This document shows positions 28,669-35,301 of a DNA stretch of 64,000 bases, piece after piece. Source of the DNA: an uncultured bacterium (lineage in GTDB: Bacteria > Cyanobacteriota > Vampirovibrionia > Gastranaerophilales > Gastranaerophilaceae); the NCBI GenBank assembly GCA_902797965.1, contig CADBUY010000002.1, positions 223,827 to 287,826 on the forward strand. Reading direction: 5' to 3'. Position 1 is the stretch's first letter. Each line of letters opens with the position of its first letter. The notes under the pieces were generated by a model that saw only the letters and a program-made list of their open reading frames with translations, made no database searches and was not told the origin of the DNA. The position numbers were made by a program, and so were the translations under genes.

Positions 28669-29496
28669 TTATAACCTTTGTCTTAAAACAGAATTTGAGC
28701 CCTGACAGGTTATAAATAGCATGTTACCGTCAATATGGAGTCCATAAGGTTTATCGACTTTTGTAACAAAAACTGATGCACTCCCCTGAGGTGTTATTTT
28801 TACTACGTTATTACCTGAATAATTGGAAACATAAATATTGCCGATACTATCAGAAACAAGGCTTATTGGACCCTGTATTAAATTGCTTTTAACAAATACT
28901 TGTTTTTTATTGTCAGGGGTAATCTTAATGATGGAATTATCAGAAAAAGCTGCAACATATAAGTTTCCGTTAGAATCCGTTGTTACACCTGTAGGACTTA
29001 AAACGTTTTCATATACACCAGAGTATTGTGCAATCTTAGATTGAGCATTAACAGGTTTTTGCGGAGGTACTGCAATTGATTTATTTATAGAACTTGATAA
29101 TTCTAACCCTCTTTGGTAATAACTGCTTGATGACGGAATTAATTTAAGATATTCCTTTGCTTGGCTATAATCTTCAATTTTTGAACTTAAAAAAGCAAGT
29201 TTGTAGATTACTTCATAGTCGTTAGGATTTCTTACATAAACCTGCTTGTATACGTTTATAGCTTCAGCGTATTGTTTCAGATATTCAAGAACTGTTCCCA
29301 AGTTGTAGTAAGCGTCGACATAATCCGGATATGCTCTGACTGCGGAGCGGAAAGATTCAATGGCTCTTTCATACATTCCGAGCTTGTAAAAATCGATACC
29401 CTGATTGTAGTCCAGCTTTGCGTCAACAGGAATTTCTGCGGCATAGGCAGATAAACAAGTTGATAACACTAAGATTGCAGCTATTCTTTTAAACAT
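28669..29496 (-). CDS. Secreted TPR plus NHL/beta-propeller-like protein
   Basis: 275 aa. Signal peptide MFKRIAAILVLSTCLSAYAA. Residues 25-135 hold three to four tetratricopeptide repeats (YERAIESFRSAVRAYPDYVDAYYNLG, YAEAINVYKQVYVRNPNDYEVIYKLA). Residues 160-275 hold about three NHL/SMP-30-like blades (GVTTDSNGNLYVAAFSDNSIIKITPD; SLVSDSIGNIYVSNYSGNNVVKITP), too few for a full propeller, so it may be truncated or oligomeric. Confidence 0.85.
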   Translation of the reverse strand: MFKRIAAILVLSTCLSAYAAEIPVDAKLDYNQGIDFYKLGMYERAIESFRSAVRAYPDYVDAYYNLGTVLEYLKQYAEAINVYKQVYVRNPNDYEVIYKLAFLSSKIEDYSQAKEYLKLIPSSSSYYQRGLELSSSINKSIAVPPQKPVNAQSKIAQYSGVYENVLSPTGVTTDSNGNLYVAAFSDNSIIKITPDNKKQVFVKSNLIQGPISLVSDSIGNIYVSNYSGNNVVKITPQGSASVFVTKVDKPYGLHIDGNMLFITCQGSNSVLRQRL

Positions 29497-29541
29497 AGGA
29501 TTATTATATCATACATTTTAATTTTCGGGTAGAATGTATTT

Positions 29542-30393
29542 ATGAAACAAAAAGTAATAGCAGTAGTCGGACCCACTGCAAGCGGAAAAACAAAGTTAGC
29601 AATAGAACTAGCTCATAAGATGGATGGCGAGATTATTTCTGCTGACTCTCGCCTAGTGTATAAAGGTTTTGATATAGCAGCTGCAAAACCAACAGTTGAA
29701 GAAAGAGAGGGAATACCACATTATCTTATTGATGTTGTAGAGCCTGAATTTGATTATACTGCAGGTGATTACGCTAGAGATGCAAAGGAAAAAATAGAGG
29801 ATATTTTGTCGCGTTCAAAAACACCAATAGTTGCAGGAGGAACGGGGTTGTATTTTAGAGTTTTGCTGGAAAACTATAATTTACCACAGGTAGAAACTGA
29901 TTATGATTTGAGAGCAGAGCTTGAAGAAAAGAGCAGAGAAGAACTTATTGAAGAAGTCAGACAACTTGATGAAAAAACTTTTGAAACAATTTCTAAAGAT
30001 ACAAGTAAAAGAAGAGTAATCAGAATTTTAGAACTTATAAAAACTCTCGGTAAACCGTTATCAGAGGTAGAAACGCTGCGTGAGCCCGAATATGATGTAG
30101 AGTGGATAATTCCTGAAATGCCATCAAGAGAATGGCTTTATGAAAGAATTAATAAACGTGTGGATTTGATGGTAGAACAGGGAATTATAGAAGAAACAAA
30201 ACTGCTATTGGAAAAACATGGCAGAATTTCAAATTTTACTGAAACAATCGGATATAAAGAAATTTTAGCGTATCTTGACGGAACTTGGACTTTAGATGAA
30301 GCTTTGGACAAATTAAAACAACACACAAGAAATTATGCAAAACGCCAACTTACATGGTTTAGAAAAAATCCGAATTTAGATGTAAATATATAA
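29542..30393 (+). CDS. miaA: tRNA dimethylallyltransferase MiaA
   Basis: 283 aa, somewhat shorter than E. coli MiaA (316). Adds the isopentenyl group to A37 of tRNAs reading U-starting codons. P-loop GPTASGKT at residues 9-16, ISADSRLVYKGFDI with the tRNA-contacting Asp-Ser, VAGGTGLYFR near 95-104, and C-terminal HTRNYAKRQLTWFRK. Downstream is palindrome-bounded element B. Confidence 0.96.
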   Translation: MKQKVIAVVGPTASGKTKLAIELAHKMDGEIISADSRLVYKGFDIAAAKPTVEEREGIPHYLIDVVEPEFDYTAGDYARDAKEKIEDILSRSKTPIVAGGTGLYFRVLLENYNLPQVETDYDLRAELEEKSREELIEEVRQLDEKTFETISKDTSKRRVIRILELIKTLGKPLSEVETLREPEYDVEWIIPEMPSREWLYERINKRVDLMVEQGIIEETKLLLEKHGRISNFTETIGYKEILAYLDGTWTLDEALDKLKQHTRNYAKRQLTWFRKNPNLDVNI

Positions 30394-30405
30394 AAACTAT
30401 AATAT

Positions 30406-31011
30406 TGCATCAAATATATATTTTGGTGTAAATAATTCTAATATCATTATTTCTTATTTTTTTTATGTTAACTTCATTTTCTTCTTCTCTTTGTTTCGGA
30501 GGCAAAGCGGATTGTCGGCAGAGTGCGAAGTTTGTTTGCGTAAGCAAACAACGTAGGCACGTTTAATGGCAAGAGAAGAAGAAAGCGAAGCAAAAGAAGA
30601 AGAGAAACACCGGACCGAATGGATAACCACAACACACTTTGTGCGTAAAAACTAAATGGATGGTTTGGCTAAAGCCAAATCTAACGCGTAGCTTTTACTA
30701 CTTTATAATCCTTGGGGTTCGGGGTTCAACGTAATGAGCAAACAATGTAGGTGAAGCGTTAACAAAGAGAGTGCTGTTTGAGGAACTGGCGGGGTGTAAA
30801 TTCGCTGATTAATTTTAGTCGGAAAGAAATACTTTAAGGAAAGAATTTACCCCGAAAGTTCCGAGTTCACTCGATTAGGCTGAACCGTACAATTGTTTAG
30901 CGAATGAAGTTAAAACCCTGAGAGTTTCTTTCTCCACTTTCTTTGCGGTCAAAGAAAGTGGATATGAAAAGATTAAAACTTATACATTAAAATATATATT
31001 TTGATGTATTA
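30406..31011. mobile_element. Palindrome-bounded non-coding element, copy B
   Basis: Bounded by palindromes at 30406-30430 (TGCATCAAATATA-TATTTTGGTGTA) and 30981-31011 (TACATTAAAATATA-TATTTTGATGTA). 30470-30700 is the reverse complement, with changes, of 6990-7170 in copy A (TTCTTCTTCTCTTTGTTTCG, AAGAGAAACACCGGA, TGGTTTGGCTAAAGCCAAAT). Copy B has extra text: a 60-base insert at 30507-30565 and about 200 bases at 30700-30910 with a TTTACCCC and GTTTGAGGAACT-type repeat. It ends with hairpin TCCACTTTCTTTG/CAAAGAAAGTGGA (30932-30962). No ORF of credit. Confidence 0.6.
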
Positions 31012-31081
31012 ACAATTGTTACAATCCATGCAATTTTTATTAACAAAAACTCTTTATATATATAGATGGGATTAAGAAAAC

Positions 31082-32170
31082 ATGGGAATAGGTAATTTCT
31101 TCGACAATTTTATGGGCGGACTTGCGTTCGGAATGTTAGCTAACAATCCGTTCTTCTGCGGCATGAACTGCTATGGTTTTGGCTTTGGCGGTATGAATGC
31201 TCAGAGAGTGAATTTTGAAACCTTTGCAAATCCATTCCCAAATCCGTTTGCAAATATGAACCTGACACCATCTGCTCAACCAATTTCTATTCTAAATGAT
31301 TTTGGTAATCCAGCATTCCCAACTCTTGATTTTTCTCAAGTTGGAAAAACAATATGGGATAATACTTTTAATCCTGATTCAGATTTTAATAAAAGAATGA
31401 AAGAATATTATGAAAACCTGAATAAAAATAGCAACAATTATAACAACTCTCAAACAACTTTCAGAGGGTATGATATGCCGTTTTCAGGCTATTATCTTCC
31501 TTCGCAGATTCCAATAGGAGGTTTTATTGGTGGATATGGACCACAATTTCAATTATCAAGTATTAGTCCGGCAAAAGCACAAAGTGAAGTAAAAGCAGAT
31601 AAAACAGAGTTAGAACCTGATAAAACAGATGCCGAACAAACAAAAGACAGACCTGTTAGTTATGACGCTTCTGCATTAAAAGCAAAATGGTCAAAGAAAA
31701 AGGATTTACCTGATGCTTTCTATGACAAAGTAATACACATATCACGTAAAATTAAATGTGATCCTAACGATTTAATGGGTGTTATGTGGGTAGAAACTGC
31801 AAAGACATTCAGTCCAAACGCTAAAAATCCACTTGGTTCAGCTACGGGCTTAATTCAGTTTACATCTGATACCGCAAAAAATCTTGGAACTTCAATCGCA
31901 AAATTAAAAACAATGAGCGCCGTAGAACAGCTTGACTATGTTGAAAAATTTCTCGTTGCCAATAAATCTGCAGCAGGATATAAAGATAATGAAACTCTTG
32001 ACAGAGGAACTTTGTATTCGTTGGTATTTCTTCCTGGACGTTCAAAAAGAAATGTATTAACGTCTAAAGGTGAAAACTACTATGAACAAAATACAATTCT
32101 TGACTATAATAAAGACGGAAAGATAACTAAAGCAGATTTAAATTCCGTTATTTCAGAAAATATGGCATAA
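31082..32170 (+). CDS. Lysozyme/SLT-fold protein with low-complexity N-terminus and C-terminal EF-hand
   Basis: 362 aa. Residues 1-110 are F/N/G/P-rich and low-complexity without a standard signal peptide. Residues about 210-330 look like a lysozyme-fold transglycosylase: HISRKIKCDPNDLMGVMWVETAKTFSPNAKNPLGSATGLIQFTSDTA, where E of VET would be the catalytic acid and GLIQFT matches the SLT/phage-lysozyme GLxQ motif. The C-terminus has a single EF-hand-like loop DYNKDGKITKADL. Possibly a cell wall or tail-like hydrolase; localisation uncertain. Confidence 0.75.
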   Translation: MGIGNFFDNFMGGLAFGMLANNPFFCGMNCYGFGFGGMNAQRVNFETFANPFPNPFANMNLTPSAQPISILNDFGNPAFPTLDFSQVGKTIWDNTFNPDSDFNKRMKEYYENLNKNSNNYNNSQTTFRGYDMPFSGYYLPSQIPIGGFIGGYGPQFQLSSISPAKAQSEVKADKTELEPDKTDAEQTKDRPVSYDASALKAKWSKKKDLPDAFYDKVIHISRKIKCDPNDLMGVMWVETAKTFSPNAKNPLGSATGLIQFTSDTAKNLGTSIAKLKTMSAVEQLDYVEKFLVANKSAAGYKDNETLDRGTLYSLVFLPGRSKRNVLTSKGENYYEQNTILDYNKDGKITKADLNSVISENMA

Positions 32171-32199
32171 AAAAAAGCCGTTTCTTTAGAGAACGGCTA
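32171..32199 (-). terminator. Minus-strand rho-independent terminator upstream of the 22-codon ORF
   Basis: On the minus strand AGCCGTT, loop, AACGGCT followed by a run of eight T; on the plus strand the hairpin has no T-tract. It would end a minus-strand transcript coming from the 32337-33013 gene or from an antisense RNA crossing 32219-32287. Confidence 0.65.
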
Positions 32200-32218
32200 C
32201 CAGACTTGGGGAGGAGGT

Positions 32219-32287
32219 ATGAAAAACCTTATTTGGTTTTCCATACTAACTGTATCGGTAATTTTTTATTTTTCTTTAGTACATTAG
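32219..32287 (+). CDS. Possible 22-residue hydrophobic peptide
   Basis: ATG at 32219 is preceded by GGGGAGGAGGT, one of the strongest ribosome-binding sequences in the window, and encodes a single membrane-spanning peptide (MKNLIWFSILTVSVIF then YFSLVH). The start codon lies in a hairpin GTATGAAAAACC / GGTTTTCCATAC (32217-32243) that could mask initiation. A long hairpin AAGAATCTCATCC/GGATGAGATTCTT (32288-32320) follows the stop. The layout suggests a type I toxin-like or regulatory small protein, but no antisense promoter as good as that of the 34.9 kb locus was found. Confidence 0.4.
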   Translation: MKNLIWFSILTVSVIFYFSLVH

Positions 32288-32320
32288 AAGAATCTCATCC
32301 AAACAGAGGATGAGATTCTT
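32288..32320. terminator. Strong hairpin between the small ORF and the convergent gene
   Basis: Thirteen perfect base pairs AAGAATCTCATCC / GGATGAGATTCTT with a 7-base loop. T-tracts are weak on both strands (ATTTT on plus). Probably ends converging transcripts. Confidence 0.6.
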
Positions 32321-32336
32321 ATTTTAAGTATTATTT

Positions 32337-32822
32337 TTAAACATTAATTCCCGACAACATCAAGTTTACAAAATCAACTTCTTTTTGACGTTCTTCACGT
32401 TCAAATGTTGTTTTTGCTTTCTCAAGAATAATTTTTGCCTGTTTAGGATTTGACTTTATAATAACTTTCGCTATATCAACCCTTGTTTTTGCAAGCTCCA
32501 TTTCATATTGTTTTAATTGGCTACGTCCTCTGGAATATGTCTTATAATTCCTTTTTGCTCTTTTAAAATCATTGCATATACTTATCAAAGCTTTCTCTTG
32601 CTGAAATAATACTCTTGCATATTTGCGAGTATCTTTATTTTTCTTATACATCTTCTCTAAGTCTACAAGTCTTGCAAGAACATGAATTGTATCACCTTGC
32701 TCCTGAGCATATTCTAAAGCCCTTTGAGCATAAAATTCTTTTACCTGAGGTTTAAGAAATGGCATTTTCATAAGATTACTGAAAATAATCCCCGGGAAAT
32801 CTTCTATACCAATTTTTCGCAT
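32337..32822 (-). CDS. Hypothetical helical protein, C-terminal part of a frameshifted gene
   Basis: 161 aa, K/E/R-rich, all-helical, with TPR-like heptads (YAQRALEYAQEQGDTIHVLARLVDLEKMY; ILEKAKTTFEREERQKEVDFVNLML). No family recognised. Its reading frame continues upstream of the ATG as AGLEKSFAGYIFDFAEK without a start, and the preceding frame (32864-33013) ends where this one begins, so the original protein was about 224 aa. Confidence 0.6.
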   Translation of the reverse strand: MRKIGIEDFPGIIFSNLMKMPFLKPQVKEFYAQRALEYAQEQGDTIHVLARLVDLEKMYKKNKDTRKYARVLFQQEKALISICNDFKRAKRNYKTYSRGRSQLKQYEMELAKTRVDIAKVIIKSNPKQAKIILEKAKTTFEREERQKEVDFVNLMLSGINV

Positions 32823-32863
32823 TTTTTCTGCAAAATCAAAAATATATCCCGCAAAACTTTTTT

Positions 32864-33013
32864 CTAAACCTGCTTTTTATACTTCTTCTGAAACTGACTT
32901 AATTGTGAAATAAAATATGTATTATCCTGTTTTCTGCTTTCTACAATTCTTGTCTGAAAGCGGCGAAAATCGTTATTTAAATTATGTAATTCCGAATTTG
33001 AAATTTTAATCAT
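32864..33013 (-). pseudogene. N-terminal part of the frameshifted helical protein gene
   Basis: ATG at 33013 opens 49 codons (MIKISNSELHNLNNDF...FQKKYKKQV) ending TAG at 32864. A minus-one shift at TAT AAA AAG near 32873 joins it seamlessly to the frame of the gene at 32337-32822 (...QKKYKK-AGLEKSFAGYIF...). Either a recent indel, an assembly error in the A run, or a recoding site. No clear Shine-Dalgarno before the ATG. Confidence 0.55.
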
Positions 33014-33052
33014 ATTAGATTAAAAACAAATAAAAATATAATTTGCTATCAA

Positions 33053-34624
33053 TTATTGTTCTTTTTTCTTTTGTCTTGTTGTATCGTTCAAGAAATATAC
33101 AAAAGGCAAAATTAACACAACCGCAACCGCATAATATCTGAATGTTTCAACATATCCCCAAAGTGCCGCTTGTTGATTTAAAATCCTGTATACCTGACCT
33201 TGCGCCATATGTACTGCTGTCATCGGGTCAACCTGAGTCATAAATGCTGAACTTATTGCACTTATCCTTTCAGAAAAGGCCGGATTTGTTTCTGTTAATG
33301 ATTTTACCATCATCATTTGATGAGCCTGCGAAAATCTTGCAATCATTGTTGTTGCAATAGATGTACCAATGGCTGCACCGACATTTTTGAATAAGTTTTG
33401 AACTCCTGAAGCATTTGTCTGTTCTTCATTCGATAGCGTTGCACAAGAAATATTAGACAACGGAACCATAGAAAGTACCATGCCGGCACCAAAAACAAAG
33501 TTAGGAAACGCAATATCAGCTAAAGCAATATTTGTATTTATTTGACCAAACAATAAACCACCTATTGCAAGAGTTACCAACCCTATAACAACAGAAGGTT
33601 TTATGCCTAACCTTACAACAAGAACACCACTTAATATTGAAGCAACAAAACAACCTGCACCACGAGGTATCATTGATAAACCGCTTAAAAATGAAGTATA
33701 TCCCAGTAATCTCTGTAACATAGAAGGTAAAATTGCTGCTGATGACATCAATACCGCCATTAGAACAATTTGTCCTCCAGTACCTATTAAAAAGTTTTTA
33801 TTTTTCAAAATCGAAAGATTTATAAGTCCATCACCGGTTTTAGATTTTTTCTTCTGTATATAAACAAACCCTATAAATGCTAACATTGAAACGGTAAATA
33901 ATTTACAAATCCAAGGCGCACCAAACCAGTCTGCATCATTACCTTTATCGAGAACTATTTGTAATGTTAACAACCATACAGCAAGGCAAAAGAAGCCGGA
34001 AAAATCCATTTTTACATTCTTTTGTTTTTTTGAATAAGGCGGTTCTTCGACGTATTGTTGGGTTAAGTATAAACATAAAATCCCAAACGGTACATTAATA
34101 AAATAAATAAACGGCCACGACCAATTCTCTGTAATCCAACCGCCAAGAGATGGTCCTAAAATCGGAGCCATAATGACACCCAAACAAAAAACTGCCATCG
34201 CTTGAGGTAATTTGTCTTTAGGGAATATTTCAAAAATTATAGCCTGAGCAATCGGCATAATACCACCACCGCCAATACCCTGAATAATTCTCGCTACCAG
34301 CATCATTCCCATTGAATTTGCCAAACCGCAAAAAACAGATGCTATTGTGAATATAATAATACTTAATATGTAATACTGCTTTCTTCCGATAAGTCTGCTG
34401 AAAAAGTCTACAGTAGGAATTACAACACCGCTTGCGACAAGATAACTTGTAATAATCCAGGTAGACTCATTATGACTGATAGAAAAACTGCCAGCCATAT
34501 ATGGAAGCGCTACGTTAGAAATGGTTTCATCTAACGCAAACATAAAAATAGATAACATTACAGGTATCATTGTTATCCAAGGGTTAATCTTAAACTTCCA
34601 CTCACTCTGAACAGTATTTTCCAT
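33053..34624 (-). CDS. MFS multidrug exporter, DHA2 (EmrB/QacA) family, 14 helices
   Basis: 523 aa inner-membrane drug/proton antiporter. Motif LDETISNVALPYMAGSF in helix 1 (D1 motif), GRKQYY loop (motif A, near 83-88), GIGGGGIMPIAQAII (near 117) and GVIMAPILGPSLGGWITENWSWPFIYFINVPFGI (motif C and the DHA2 signature). Around 14 hydrophobic segments. No EmrA-type adaptor or TolC neighbour. A perfect inverted repeat upstream (34667-34682) suggests control by a local-type repressor, but no regulator gene is adjacent. Confidence 0.93.
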   Translation of the reverse strand: MENTVQSEWKFKINPWITMIPVMLSIFMFALDETISNVALPYMAGSFSISHNESTWIITSYLVASGVVIPTVDFFSRLIGRKQYYILSIIIFTIASVFCGLANSMGMMLVARIIQGIGGGGIMPIAQAIIFEIFPKDKLPQAMAVFCLGVIMAPILGPSLGGWITENWSWPFIYFINVPFGILCLYLTQQYVEEPPYSKKQKNVKMDFSGFFCLAVWLLTLQIVLDKGNDADWFGAPWICKLFTVSMLAFIGFVYIQKKKSKTGDGLINLSILKNKNFLIGTGGQIVLMAVLMSSAAILPSMLQRLLGYTSFLSGLSMIPRGAGCFVASILSGVLVVRLGIKPSVVIGLVTLAIGGLLFGQINTNIALADIAFPNFVFGAGMVLSMVPLSNISCATLSNEEQTNASGVQNLFKNVGAAIGTSIATTMIARFSQAHQMMMVKSLTETNPAFSERISAISSAFMTQVDPMTAVHMAQGQVYRILNQQAALWGYVETFRYYAVAVVLILPFVYFLNDTTRQKKKEQ

Positions 34625-34666
34625 TTTTGCCTCAAACCATTGTCCTAGTGTATTAAATCACAAATG

Positions 34667-34682
34667 TGTTGCAAATGCAACA
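34667..34682. promoter_or_regulatory. Candidate operator upstream of the MFS exporter
   Basis: Perfect inverted repeat TGTTGC-AAAT-GCAACA centred 50 bases before the exporter start codon; two further GTTGC half-sites overlap (GTTGCTTTT at 34684). Typical of a dimeric repressor site. Confidence 0.5.
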
Positions 34683-34764
34683 TGTTGCTTTTATTACACT
34701 TTGATAAAAATTTTAATTTTTTGCAATATTCTGCTCTTTAAGTAACTATTTTGTTATTTTTTTG

Positions 34765-34770
34765 TATAAT
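34765..34770 (+). promoter_or_regulatory. Candidate promoter (-10 box) of the toxin mRNA
   Basis: TATAAT preceded by TTTTG, 118 bases upstream of the small ORF at 34888; no good -35 box at the usual distance. A transcript would begin near 34777, giving an about 110-nt structured leader. Confidence 0.4.
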
Positions 34771-34887
34771 ATAGGAAAATACATTGAAAATTTAAACAGC
34801 AGGGTAAAGGATACTCTTTTCTAGAAACTTCGACACAACAGTTATTACTTCGATTTCGGTCGATAGTTCCGAGGAAAGGAGGTTATT

Positions 34888-34968
34888 ATGGAAAATATCA
34901 ATTTGACATTAATAATGATTTTCTTGATTTTATTCATAATAAAAAGTAGCACCTATCGTAAACGATAG
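34888..34968 (+). CDS. Candidate type I toxin: 26-residue hydrophobic peptide
   Basis: ATG 34888 preceded by AAAGGAGG at ideal distance. The peptide is MENINLTLIMIFLILFIIKS then STYRKR: one transmembrane segment with a basic tail, the build of TxpA/BsrG and holin-like type I toxins. The flanks pair over a distance: AAACAGCAGGGT (34795-34806) with ACCCTGTTGTTT (35017-35028), and GATACTCT (34811-34818) with AGAGTATC (34988-34995), which would close the mRNA ends as in known type I toxin messages. An antisense transcription unit overlaps its 3' part. Toxicity is inferred. Confidence 0.6.
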   Translation: MENINLTLIMIFLILFIIKSSTYRKR

Positions 34969-35024
34969 ATGCCACTTCGACTTCTACAGAGTATCTGGCT
35001 GGTCTGACAAACCGCCACCCTGTT
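34940..35024 (-). ncRNA. Candidate antisense antitoxin RNA
   Basis: Minus strand unit of about 85 nt. A near-consensus promoter TTGAAA (35054-35059), 17-base spacer, TATAAT (35031-35036) predicts a start near 35024. It ends at a terminator whose stem (34945-34976, 14 pairs with two G-U, loop TTTA) is fully paired only as minus-strand RNA; the plus strand has A-C mismatches at those two positions. A T-tract follows at 34941-34945. The RNA is complementary to the last 8 codons and the 3' region of the toxin mRNA, the 3'-overlap layout of txpA/RatA and bsrG/SR4. Confidence 0.6.
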
Positions 35025-35030
35025 GTTTAT

Positions 35031-35059
35031 ATTATAACCCACCTTTATTCATTTTTCAA
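35031..35059 (-). promoter_or_regulatory. Promoter of the antisense RNA
   Basis: TTGAAA, 17 bases, TATAAT on the minus strand: the best sigma-70 promoter match seen in the window. Confidence 0.65.
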
Positions 35060-35149
35060 CTTTCTGGGGTAAATTTTTTAGGCAAATCTATAACAAAATT
35101 TAGTTATAAGTAGTCGGAGTTATACCCTGTAGCAAACTTATTAAAAATT

Positions 35150-35285
35150 AACACCCTCACGTAGTTGTAAGCTTCATCAGTGTTTAGTAGCAACAAGCTT
35201 CCTTCCTCGGTAGGTAGGGGGTGTAATATTGTATATAGTTACCAATAATAAAAAGTGGACGTGCATTTGCATTGTCCACCTTTTA
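35150..35285. repeat. Palindromic repeat cluster before dxs
   Basis: ACACCCTC (35150-35157) is mirrored by GGGGGTGT (35217-35224). GTGTAATATTGTATATAGTTAC (35221-35242) also occurs, one base different, at 24816-24837. A hairpin GTGGAC...GTCCAC (35257-35285) belongs to the GTGGGC class of 11360-11500. The gap 34625-35301 otherwise holds only the operator and the toxin-antitoxin locus. Confidence 0.45.
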
Positions 35286-35301
35286 CTTGTTATTTTTTGA
35301 A

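Noticed and set aside
34777..34888. Riboswitch in the leader of the 26-codon ORF
   Set aside because: The leader does not match a riboswitch core I know, and the end-pairing plus antisense unit fit a type I toxin message better.
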